DNA from: an uncultured Flavobacteriales bacterium
Lineage (GTDB): Bacteria > Bacteroidota > Bacteroidia > Flavobacteriales_D > Crocinitomicaceae
Assembly: GCA_913054135.1 (NCBI GenBank)
Contig: CAJXJK010000013.1
Coordinates: forward strand, 1 to 64,000
Direction of reading: 5' to 3'
DNA length: 64,000 nucleotides
Part shown: piece by piece, positions 52,306 to 58,949 of the stretch
How the letters are laid out: every line of letters starts with the position of its first letter
Numbering within the stretch: position 1 is the first letter of the stretch
Program-made: the position numbers and the translations under genes
Notes under the pieces: generated by a model
Told to the model about the DNA's origin: nothing
The model's database searches: none
What the model saw: only the letters and a program-made list of their open reading frames with translations

Positions 52306-52498
52306 CTTTGTGACCTCGGCAGGATTGACTTCGTTTTTCCTTTGAGTACGAAGTGCAGTGGATTAAAATCATCAATTCGTTGCACTCATTTGGTTCTTTT
52401 TGTATAGAGTCCTTATGAAAGTGAACTTTCAACGTACTAAATACAAAAAGCACCACCCAATGGGTGATGCTTTTAATCAGTGTGACCTCGGCAGGATT
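52274..52498. repeat. Composite hairpin repeat with tRNA-3'-like tag, right copy
   Basis: Same order and orientation as the left copy: hairpin, tag GTGACCTCGGCAGGATT (52310-52326), 27-base spacer, TGCAGTGGATTAAA (52354-52367), arms CTTTTTGTAT and ATACAAAAAG, hairpin AAAAGCA/TGCTTTT (52446-52474) and a second intact tag (52482-52498). Tag-to-tag distance is 172 bases here and 168 in the left copy. Hairpin sequences differ while pairing is kept. Bases 52499-52657 hold nothing recognised. Confidence 0.75.
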
Positions 52499-52657
52499 AC
52501 CGTGCCAATTATATTAAGCTCTAAATGAGTTAGTTATCAATTGATAAAAATACTGCTTGCTAATTTGCTTGCAGAAATCTTGTTTTTAGTTGTTGTGATT
52601 TAAAGAACGTATGACATTAAAGATACTGATTCATATACCATTTAGCAACAAATTACA

Positions 52658-52846
52658 TCAAAGAATACAACCCTCAATCGCATCTTCTTTTAAGCCCATA
52701 TAAGCGCAGAATTCTGAAATAGAAACAACTTGATGCTGTTCTTTGTTTAAATGCTTCTTGATGCGTTGGATGAGGTAACGAGAGTATCTTTCACTCTTTC
52801 CTGTGATGATCATGATGTCTTTTGGATAAATTACTACTCTCTTCAT
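52658..52846 (-). CDS. Small HTH-like conserved protein (MKRVV family)
   Basis: 62 residues beginning MKRVVIYPKDIMIITGKSER, with predicted helices that resemble a small DNA-binding helix-turn-helix (DIMIITGKSERYSRYLIQRI, then SISEFCAYMGL). I recall near-identical small proteins in flavobacterial genomes beside genes like the one at 53056, but no function is known. An exact Bacteroidota-type promoter lies 35 bases upstream. Divergent from the cassette at 53056; it could regulate it. Confidence 0.65.
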   Translation of the reverse strand: MKRVVIYPKDIMIITGKSERYSRYLIQRIKKHLNKEQHQVVSISEFCAYMGLKEDAIEGCIL

Positions 52847-52880
52847 ACACTATCTATACTTAATCTATACTCTTTCAATA

Positions 52881-52910
52881 CAAAATTAGTACCTCATCTT
52901 CCCATTTCAA
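52881..52910 (-). promoter_or_regulatory. Bacteroidota-type promoter for the small HTH-like gene
   Basis: Reverse strand TTG (52910-52908), 19 bases, TAATTTTG (52888-52881): exact TAnnTTTG with ideal spacing. The leader would be about 28 bases. Confidence 0.7.
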
Positions 52911-53055
52911 TAGGTCATTTTAACACAAAACGGCATATAGTTTATGAAGCGGAAGCCAAGATTTTGATGCCCGTTGCCATTTGTGAATATTTGCTTTGCG
53001 CGCTGGTGAAATGGTTGACCAGGAGACAGACCTATAACGAACAACAACAAATATT

Positions 53056-53805
53056 ATGGCAAGACAGAAAGGCATAATCAAATTGGAAGGGAAAATCGGA
53101 GATTTATCCTTCTATAAAAGTAAAGACGGATACTTGGCCCGTGAAAAAGGCGGAGTTGATGGTGAGCGAATTAAAAAGGATCCTGCTTTCGTGAGAACGA
53201 GAGAGAATGGTTCTGAATTTGGTGGTTCTGCAAAATCTGGGAAATTACTTAGAGATGCAATTCGAACCATGATGCAGAATGCTTCTGATAATCGTGTGAC
53301 TTCAAGAATGACAAAGTTGATGTCTCAAATTAAAAATTTGGACACAGCAAGTGTCAGAGGAGAGAGAAATGTTGGAGTTGCAATTGCCGGGGCGCCAGCC
53401 AAGGCATTGTTGAAAAACTTCAACATGAATGACAAAGCGATTTTGGGTTCTATTTTATTCAATCCTTACATAGTGGATTTGGGTACTGGTGTTATCACTT
53501 TAAATAACTTGATTCCGGTCAATGATTTAAACAATGCACCAGGAGCAACTCACATCACTTTAAGAGGTGGTTGGGTAAAAGTTGATTTTTCAACTGGTGA
53601 TTACGACCTTCAAGAGAGTAATGCTGTCAATCTTCCGATTGATGCAACTTCAACGAACGTTCTTTTGACTCCAGCTGGAACACCTTCAGGAACTGGAACA
53701 GATTTATACCTATTGATGGTTGAATTTTACCAAGAAGTGAATGGTGATCAATACACACTCAAAAACGGAGCATTCAATGCGTTAGCAATTGTTGATGTGC
53801 AATAA
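53056..53805 (+). CDS. Conserved MARQKG-type protein, unknown function
   Basis: 249 residues, no signal peptide. The basic N-terminal half (MARQKGIIKLEGKIGDLSFY, AREKGGVDGERIKKDPAF, RTRENGSEFGGSAKSGKLLR) looks strongly conserved in style; the C-terminal half is beta-rich with many small residues. I recall relatives in many Flavobacteriia genomes annotated only as hypothetical. A virion or other self-assembling structural protein is one possibility, given the two small membrane proteins that follow, but nothing proves it. Spacing to the next gene is 8 bases. Confidence 0.7.
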   Translation: MARQKGIIKLEGKIGDLSFYKSKDGYLAREKGGVDGERIKKDPAFVRTRENGSEFGGSAKSGKLLRDAIRTMMQNASDNRVTSRMTKLMSQIKNLDTASVRGERNVGVAIAGAPAKALLKNFNMNDKAILGSILFNPYIVDLGTGVITLNNLIPVNDLNNAPGATHITLRGGWVKVDFSTGDYDLQESNAVNLPIDATSTNVLLTPAGTPSGTGTDLYLLMVEFYQEVNGDQYTLKNGAFNALAIVDVQ

Positions 53806-53813
53806 TCCTTAAA

Positions 53814-54065
53814 ATGAAGAAAGAACGATTTAAAGACAAATTGAAATCTTACTTCAAGAGATGTGGAGTTGATACTCCGCCTTTCTTTAAGAAGTTGCGC
53901 ATCATTGGATTAGTTGTAGCTGCTGCAGGAACAACAATTCTTGCGGCACCAGTTGCATTACCGGCATTAGTTTCTACCATTGGTGGATACTTAATTGTAG
54001 GTGGCACGGTAGCTACAGCAATGAGTCAAGCTGCAATTGCAGATGATGCTGATTGTGAAGAGTAA
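53814..54065 (+). CDS. Small membrane protein of the MARQKG cassette
   Basis: 83 residues: a basic N-terminus (KERFKDKLKSYFKRCG), then two hydrophobic stretches (IIGLVVAAAGTTILAAPVAL, LVSTIGGYLIVGGTVATAM) and an acidic end with one cysteine (DDADCEE). No enzyme motif. It lies between the MARQKG gene and a second small membrane protein, with gaps of 8 and 9 bases. Could be a holin-like or virion-membrane protein; unproven. Confidence 0.62.
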   Translation: MKKERFKDKLKSYFKRCGVDTPPFFKKLRIIGLVVAAAGTTILAAPVALPALVSTIGGYLIVGGTVATAMSQAAIADDADCEE

Positions 54066-54074
54066 AACCAAAGT

Positions 54075-54296
54075 ATGGCAGGTTTGCATCACATAGAAAA
54101 TGATACAGTTGCCGGAACAATTGGTGGAACATTACTGGCAATTCTCCCCAATTTGGAAACAACAGATATCACAAGAACTATTGTTCTGGGAGCTGTTGGA
54201 GCAGTTGCCAGTTTTGTAATTACTCAACTGTGCAAATGGGCTTGGAAGAAGCTCAAAAACAAATTTATTAATCGCTCGAAAGGGCCTAAAAAGTGA
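54075..54296 (+). CDS. Small holin-like membrane protein
   Basis: 73 residues with two hydrophobic segments (VAGTIGGTLLAILPNL and IVLGAVGAVASFVITQL) and a strongly basic tail (KKLKNKFINRSKGPKK). Size, two segments and basic tail are holin-like, but many small membrane proteins look alike. Last gene of the cassette, followed by a terminator 22 bases later. Confidence 0.6.
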   Translation: MAGLHHIENDTVAGTIGGTLLAILPNLETTDITRTIVLGAVGAVASFVITQLCKWAWKKLKNKFINRSKGPKK

Positions 54297-54318
54297 GTAG
54301 ATACTCATTCAAAAATTC

Positions 54319-54346
54319 AAAGGGATATCAAATTTGGTATCCCTTT
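54319..54346 (+). terminator. Intrinsic terminator of the MARQKG cassette
   Basis: AAAGGGATA (54319-54327), 10-base loop, TATCCCTTT (54338-54346), then TTT. Perfect 9-base stem. Confidence 0.88.
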
Positions 54347-54359
54347 TTTCACATCCTAA

Positions 54360-55080
54360 ATTTTAACATCTAAAAAGTGAAAGGATTATGGACTGCGCGG
54401 TGATGGTGCGTTATCCTTTTACTTTTTTGATGATCCTCCTGGAAGAGGACGCACGACATCTTCCAAGTTTGATAGTAGCACTTCATTTCCTGAGTGCGGA
54501 ATATTCTAATGTTTCTAGACAGGTTATACAGCCTTGAGCAAGCGTTGGCTTATGTGCGCGAGCCGACTGCGAGTGGAGCAAGGGTGCATGCAGGTGAATG
54601 ACTGGAAGGAATGACTGAATGCAACTGTTTACAGCAGGGCTGGCGGAGTTTTTGACGTGTGATGGTAAAGGCAAGTTTTGCGACTGAAGGAGGCGCAATG
54701 GAGTGAAACATAATGAAGGTGATGGAAGGAGTAATGCTTGCGTGTGGTTTGAGAAGTGTGCTAAGCAATCCTTTGCGCAGCTTGCTGACAAACATAGATA
54801 CACAAACTGTGACAGCCCGATTAGCCCGTAGCGACCCGCAGGCGAGCACAAATATTAAGGTGCAGTGGCACCCCAAAGAACTTGAAGTGAGTTTAGCGAA
54901 CACCTTTTTGGGGTTTGGGGTGACAGTAAAGTACCGGGTGAGGATTGAACGGAATGTGTGGAGTAAAACATTAGCACAAGGGCGAGCGAAGAGAGTTTAT
55001 ATACCCTTTTGATTATGGTTTGCGAAACAAAATGAAGAGATTGACGAACGCCTTATACGCCAAGATTAGATGTCCTGATA
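54360..55080. other. G+C-richer structured non-coding stretch (possible origin or ncRNA)
   Basis: About 700 bases without a convincing gene and visibly richer in G and C than its neighbours. Several inverted repeats: TGGAAGA/TCTTCCA (54440-54446, 54459-54465), GTTGGCT/AGCCGAC near 54545-54570 with one G-T pair, and CACCCCAAA/TTTGGGGTG (54869-54877, 54914-54922). Open frames here on both strands lack family resemblance and clash with each other. Position between the cassette and the replication genes suggests an origin, a transfer site or an element-specific structured RNA. Confidence 0.5.
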
Positions 55081-55088
55081 AAGACTGC

Positions 55089-56012
55089 TTATATTTTTAA
55101 TAATTCAGGAGTGAAGTAATTTGAAACTCTGGAGAGCACTCTTTCCCAAACAACTAATAAATCTTCTAATTCTAATTCTTCATGGTAACCAACTATATTC
55201 AGCTTGGCTCCAGTATTGAGATAAATTGTGAATTCAAATTGTTCACCTTTATATTCAATCTCAAAGGATTTTTGATGGAGCGGTTTAAGTTTTTTGTTCC
55301 AAATAGAGATAGCCCCTTTATTTGGTTCGAATTCGAAACGCTGATTAATATCCTTAATTCTTAAATTAATCTTGTCAAAATAATTCTCACATATTAGGTA
55401 GTCAACATATTCCAAATCCTCTACACGGAATCTTTTTGGGCTAAATTTTTTATTAACTTTTTTGCATAACTCTTCTAGCCGGTCCCTATGTGTGGTCATC
55501 AATGAGCAATTGAATCCTTCTTTCTGTGAACTTGCTGATTTGACTAAATAAGTTGAACCATTAAGTAAGTTTTGTAACTCGGTTACAAGGTCATTTTCAA
55601 AGTCTTCAAATTCTTCGTTTTCCCATGGTGCGTCCATGTCATCCTCGAATTGTTCATACTTATACACCTGAACCCCCATTTCTCTGTTATTCCTTTCAGA
55701 ATGAGATGTAAGATTTAATGACGTAATGATTACGTTTTCTTCGTTGTAGTAACATTTAGCATGGACATTAGGATGTGAAAATATATTAATGTTTTTGAGA
55801 GATTCTAAAAACTTAGCATCTTTTGGTTTGACCTCCTTGTATCGGCAAATTATCGTTATTTCGACATTTTTCGTATCTGCATGGGATAGTGCCTTTCTCA
55901 TTGATTCCGAGAGCTGAATAAATGGCACTACAATAATCAAATCCTTTTTTGCCTGCATCATTAAAGCCGGAATGCGCTCTATTAATCTATCTGTATTTAA
56001 AAACTCTGTCAT
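55089..56012 (-). CDS. Phospholipase D-superfamily protein
   Basis: 307-residue cytoplasmic protein with one HKD-like site: HAKCYYNEENVIITSLNLT near residue 104-122 (H-x-K-x4-N, then S/N), preceded by the strand KKDLIIVVPFIQLS. A single site means it would work as a dimer, as in Nuc or BfiI-type nucleases. The C-terminal 130 residues are unrecognised. PLD enzymes of this kind cut phosphodiester bonds in DNA or lipids; some act in defence or as restriction nucleases. It sits at a likely cargo position of the module, 116 bases downstream of the DnaC-like gene. Confidence 0.72.
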   Translation of the reverse strand: MTEFLNTDRLIERIPALMMQAKKDLIIVVPFIQLSESMRKALSHADTKNVEITIICRYKEVKPKDAKFLESLKNINIFSHPNVHAKCYYNEENVIITSLNLTSHSERNNREMGVQVYKYEQFEDDMDAPWENEEFEDFENDLVTELQNLLNGSTYLVKSASSQKEGFNCSLMTTHRDRLEELCKKVNKKFSPKRFRVEDLEYVDYLICENYFDKINLRIKDINQRFEFEPNKGAISIWNKKLKPLHQKSFEIEYKGEQFEFTIYLNTGAKLNIVGYHEELELEDLLVVWERVLSRVSNYFTPELLKI

Positions 56013-56128
56013 TATTCACTTTAAAAGACCATATATGTATTCAAAGGCAGGCAAAATCCTACAAATTACGATTTCTAAAGTTCTTGTCCAAGCGTATAAT
56101 TACGGTTTTTTCCACTTTTAGGAGATAT

Positions 56129-56776
56129 TCATCTCCTCTTATCGCCAACATCCCGATCAAACGATATCAAATTGAACAGTTCACGCATTCTTGATCTAAC
56201 TCTATTGCCATATAGTTTCTCTAATTCTTCTGCGTTGAGGTTGGTTGTTGCATGTGTTACTGTGCCATCAATTAGATTCAAGTCATATCGCTGGAGCAAT
56301 ATTTCAGAAATGGTGTTGCACTCTGTACCATAATACTTCATGTTGTTTTCTACTCCTAAATCATCAAAGCAATAAATCCGTTTTGGAGTTTTTCCATATT
56401 TAAGAATAACTGAGTAACCGAACTGATTAAACTCTGCTGCAATTTCTCTTGTTGATTTGACTGCATATGAATTTGGGAAGGCAAACTTTTTCATGAGGTG
56501 CATTAGTGAAGTTTTACCACAACCAACCGGACCATTCAATAAAATTCCTTTATCCAATTCAAGCCCATGCTTTTTGCAATTTTCTTCATCACCTATAAAG
56601 TAGATAAAGAGCTTGTAAATAATATCACGATCACTTTCTTGCAGCTTGAATTTTGGCCCAAATTTTTCGCGGCCAAGAAATTCCAGATAAGCCCATGACT
56701 TTTTAAAATCATAAAGGCGATAATTGTTTACGATTTTAAAGGGTGGTTCTATATTTGGTTTTACTGAGTGATTCAT
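56129..56776 (-). CDS. DnaC-like AAA+ ATPase (helicase loader)
   Basis: 215 residues if started at 56776. The ORF reaches an upstream ATG at 56881, but that stretch is a palindromic repeat translated by chance (SNSSPFGGGRID), so the inner ATG is preferred. Walker A GPVGCGKTSLM, Walker B IYCFDDLGVEN, and a C-terminal RVRSRMRELFNLISFD typical of DnaC/IstB-like loaders. It follows the replication-initiator-like gene, and the two together look like a phage/plasmid helicase-loading system. Confidence 0.78.
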   Translation of the reverse strand: MNHSVKPNIEPPFKIVNNYRLYDFKKSWAYLEFLGREKFGPKFKLQESDRDIIYKLFIYFIGDEENCKKHGLELDKGILLNGPVGCGKTSLMHLMKKFAFPNSYAVKSTREIAAEFNQFGYSVILKYGKTPKRIYCFDDLGVENNMKYYGTECNTISEILLQRYDLNLIDGTVTHATTNLNAEELEKLYGNRVRSRMRELFNLISFDRDVGDKRR

Positions 56777-56802
56777 TTTTAATTTGGTATTTATCCTCCC
56801 CC

Positions 56803-56846
56803 GAATTGACTTTTCTGCGTCAATTCTTCCCCCTCCAAAGGGGGAA
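56803..56846. repeat. Twin palindrome (REP-like)
   Basis: GAATTGAC (56803-56810), 8-base loop, GTCAATTC (56819-56826), followed at once by TTCCCCCT (56827-56834), CCAA, AGGGGGAA (56839-56846). Both stems are perfect 8-base palindromes. The second resembles the C5/G5 palindromes I recall as common between genes in Bacteroidota. Confidence 0.8.
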
Positions 56847-56849
56847 GAG

Positions 56850-57602
56850 TTAGAGCGGTGTTGAATATTCTTTGTCATCATTTGTATGGAGCCTGTTTTT
56901 AGCTCCGTTTTCAGAGCTGTTAAATTTTGCGGAACGTTTGAGCCAATTTTTTGCGGCAGCTTGCCAGTTTTTCATTTTTGCTTTACCACCTACTAGCCAG
57001 CCATTGGATTCGAAATAATTATGGAAATTTTCTGCTTCACTTACTGTACTTTTTAAATCAAGAAAAAACTCTTTTACTTCATCAAGTGAGGGTGGAGTAA
57101 ATCTTGATTTACTCTCCTGTTTATTTAGTTTAGAAGGTTTTCCTTCAGCTTTCTGATCTTCCCGATCAGGCTTCAGTCTTCGAAAGCTCTCCGCTTTCTC
57201 TTGTTTATACTGTTTATAAAGTTTATTATAGTTTAATGAAGGTCGCACTGCTATTACAGCACCTTTATCAGTACCCTTATCAGTACCTTTACCAGTACTA
57301 TTATCAAAATTGTACAGGTTAACCAAGCTACCTCTTGCGGGATTATAGGAAGGTTTGTATTCAATATAACCCCAGTTATCCAATTGCTTTAAACACTTTG
57401 TATAAGTGTTGGCCGATCCTATTTTGCAGGCGAGCATTAGCTCGGACCTGCAAATGGAAATCGGATTCTTGAACTTAGCCAAGTTCCATTGGTGAAACAT
57501 AGCATAATACAAACTGATGTGATGAGGCGTTAGCCGATCATCACAACAGATTCTGTCTGCCCATGATTCAAGGTGTTTGATATAGTTTACTGATTGTTTC
57601 AA
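56850..57602 (-). CDS. Replication initiator/replisome-organiser-like protein
   Basis: 250 residues starting at TTG (57602), which overlaps the upstream stop as TTGA. The N-terminal part resembles a winged helix (LTPHHISLYYAMFHQWNLA, SRSELMLACKIG-like, YTKCLKQLDNWGYIEY), the middle is low complexity (TDKGTDKG, charged KPDREDQK), and the C-terminal segment FHNYFESNGWLVGGKAKMKN, followed by WLKR, matches the tail of phage replisome organisers. Lies between the HTH genes and the DnaC-like gene in one leftward operon. Probably opens the element origin. Confidence 0.72.
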   Translation of the reverse strand: MKQSVNYIKHLESWADRICCDDRLTPHHISLYYAMFHQWNLAKFKNPISICRSELMLACKIGSANTYTKCLKQLDNWGYIEYKPSYNPARGSLVNLYNFDNSTGKGTDKGTDKGAVIAVRPSLNYNKLYKQYKQEKAESFRRLKPDREDQKAEGKPSKLNKQESKSRFTPPSLDEVKEFFLDLKSTVSEAENFHNYFESNGWLVGGKAKMKNWQAAAKNWLKRSAKFNSSENGAKNRLHTNDDKEYSTPL

Positions 57603-57859
57603 GCAGATTTTTTATTACAGCAAACACAATAAAAAGGGCGGTAGTTATTTTCTAGAAGTTTATCTACATCCTCTCTTTTGAAGTAGATCTTTCCGTTCAC
57701 CTTACTGTAGGGAAGTGCTCCACTTTTGCGCAACCGTAAAAGTGTTTTATAGCTCATCCCTAAAGCATGACTGACTTCTAAACCGTTCATCCATTCGGTT
57801 CTAATATTGATTACGTTATCTAAGTTTTCAGTTGATTTAATTCTGCAGTGTTTTGACAT
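57599..57859 (-). CDS. Xis/AlpA-like HTH protein 2
   Basis: 86-residue HTH_17-type DNA-binding protein: WMNGLEVSHALGMSYKTLLR near residue 23, then LRKSGALPYSKVNGKIYFKR and EDVDKLL. The C-terminal CVCC may bind metal. Similar proteins act as excision factors in Bacteroidota elements (Xis2c/Xis2d of CTnDOT) or as replication regulators. It overlaps the next gene by 4 bases. Confidence 0.82.
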   Translation of the reverse strand: MSKHCRIKSTENLDNVINIRTEWMNGLEVSHALGMSYKTLLRLRKSGALPYSKVNGKIYFKREDVDKLLENNYRPFYCVCCNKKSA

Positions 57860-57871
57860 AATGCTTTTGGT

Positions 57872-58177
57872 TTATTGGTTAGTAATTGATTGATCACGGT
57901 TTCTCATGTTTTGCTCCAGGATGTTTTGGATATCTGCCTTTTTATAGAAGAGGACTCCTCCAACTTTTGAATAGGGGATGGTTCCGTTCACACGAAGATT
58001 TTGTAGAGTGCCTGGTGAAATACCTAGCAGTCTTTGTACTTGGTGCGACTTAATCCACTCTTCTTCTTTTTGAACTTGAGTGCCACCTTCTTTTTTATCC
58101 AGGTACTCTTTAATGTCTGCCAGTAATTCCCATTTGAATTGTTCTAAATCATCTGGGGTAATAATGTTTGTTGCCAT
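57872..58177 (-). CDS. Xis/AlpA-like HTH protein 1
   Basis: 101-residue HTH_17-type protein: a helical acidic N-terminus (DDLEQFKWELLADIKEYLDK), then EEWIKSHQVQRLLGISPGTL and NLRVNGTIPYSKVGGVLFYK with DIQNIL at the end. First gene of the leftward replication operon, 12 bases before HTH protein 2. The region upstream (58178-58362) has the repeated word CACCCAA twice on the reverse strand, possibly operator half-sites. Confidence 0.83.
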   Translation of the reverse strand: MATNIITPDDLEQFKWELLADIKEYLDKKEGGTQVQKEEEWIKSHQVQRLLGISPGTLQNLRVNGTIPYSKVGGVLFYKKADIQNILEQNMRNRDQSITNQ

Positions 58178-58343
58178 ATCATTTTGTTTTTAATGTTCTG
58201 GACAAAATTGCGGCTGTTTGATTTGAGTTTTTGCCAAGTTGGGTGCATCTTGGGTGTTTTTTATTTTGGAATGTTCTGATATGGATGCACTTAGTTCTAG
58301 GCTAAAAAGGAGTCAGAAAATATTAACTCTACTTATAAATTAA

Positions 58344-58351
58344 TATCTTTG
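58344..58351 (+). promoter_or_regulatory. -7 box of the metal efflux operon
   Basis: TATCTTTG matches TAnnTTTG exactly, 12 bases before the ATG at 58363. No clear TTG at -33. The mRNA would be nearly leaderless. Confidence 0.5.
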
Positions 58352-58362
58352 ATTAGGTGAGC

Positions 58363-58851
58363 ATGTTAAAATCTACCATATCATTCACTCTGCTATTTGC
58401 TTATTTGTTGAGCTTTGGGCATTCGCTTGCGCCACATTGTGAGATTAATTGTGATGGAGTATTAGAAGATGAACACGCGCACAATCATGAACATGATCAT
58501 TCAATTGATGATACTGACCTTGAACACGACCATCATGTTGCACATGGTGATCATTATGATGAAGGTTGGATTGATTACTTAGCTTGTCTTTTTAGTGATG
58601 TTGAACATCATAGTACTGGTAGTCATTCGCATGACGTGATAAGTGAAGAGAATTTTCTTTTCAAAAACTCTACAACAGTTAGTGCTGAAAAAAGCCAAAC
58701 AAAGGCTTTTGCAGTTTTTTGTTCTTATGAGTTAATTGGACAGAAAATAGTATCGACTTCAAATCAAGTAAATGGACCTCCAATTCATTTTGAAAGGCAG
58801 TTTCATTTATCTTCTTTTTCCCATAGGGGACCCCCAATTTATTCTTGTTAA
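58363..58851 (+). CDS. His-rich exported metal-binding protein
   Basis: 162 residues from the ATG at 58363 (a GTG 6 bases upstream is less likely). Signal peptide (LKSTISFTLLFAYLLSFGHS); then a histidine/aspartate-rich stretch (EHAHNHEHDHS, LEHDHHVAHGDHYD) and cysteines at HCEINC, LACLF and the very end. The C-terminal segment RGPPIYSC is a pattern I recall from small proteins placed before Bacteroidota metal RND pumps. It likely buffers metal ions in the periplasm for the pump encoded 98 bases downstream. Confidence 0.75.
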   Translation: MLKSTISFTLLFAYLLSFGHSLAPHCEINCDGVLEDEHAHNHEHDHSIDDTDLEHDHHVAHGDHYDEGWIDYLACLFSDVEHHSTGSHSHDVISEENFLFKNSTTVSAEKSQTKAFAVFCSYELIGQKIVSTSNQVNGPPIHFERQFHLSSFSHRGPPIYSC

Positions 58852-58949
58852 GCCGAAATCATTGGCTTTGTACAGCATCTTAGGATAGCTGCGCTTTGAT
58901 TGTTTTTTAAAACAGTCAGTTTCTTTTATTCAAGAATAATTTTTTAATA

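Larger units (their letters stand above)
52658..58177. mobile_element. Putative integrase-less mobile module
   Basis: A block unlike its surroundings: small-gene cassette, structured non-coding stretch, PLD-family gene, DnaC-like loader, replication-initiator-like protein and two Xis/AlpA-like HTH proteins. These are parts typical of Bacteroidota integrative elements or phage-plasmids. No integrase, transposase, relaxase or clear end repeats are visible, so extent and type are inferred; an insertion using host recombinases or a decayed element would fit. Confidence 0.5.

Noticed and set aside
49314-52498. tRNA genes at the GTGACCTCGGCAGGATT tags
   Set aside because: Only a T-arm/acceptor-like 17 bases is present; no cloverleaf follows at any of the copies.
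49228-52498. Integron attC sites around the propeller gene
   Set aside because: No paired R'/R'' core sites (GTTRRRY/RYYYAAC) and no integron integrase.
52751-53077. 108-codon ORF overlapping both the small HTH-like gene and the MARQKG start
   Set aside because: It runs antisense through one gene, through a promoter and into another; no family features.
54483-55012. Three ORFs of 99-122 codons in the G+C-richer stretch, including 54713-55012
   Set aside because: They overlap on both strands, have skewed composition and follow from the low stop frequency of richer G+C DNA; I cannot exclude 54713-55012 fully.
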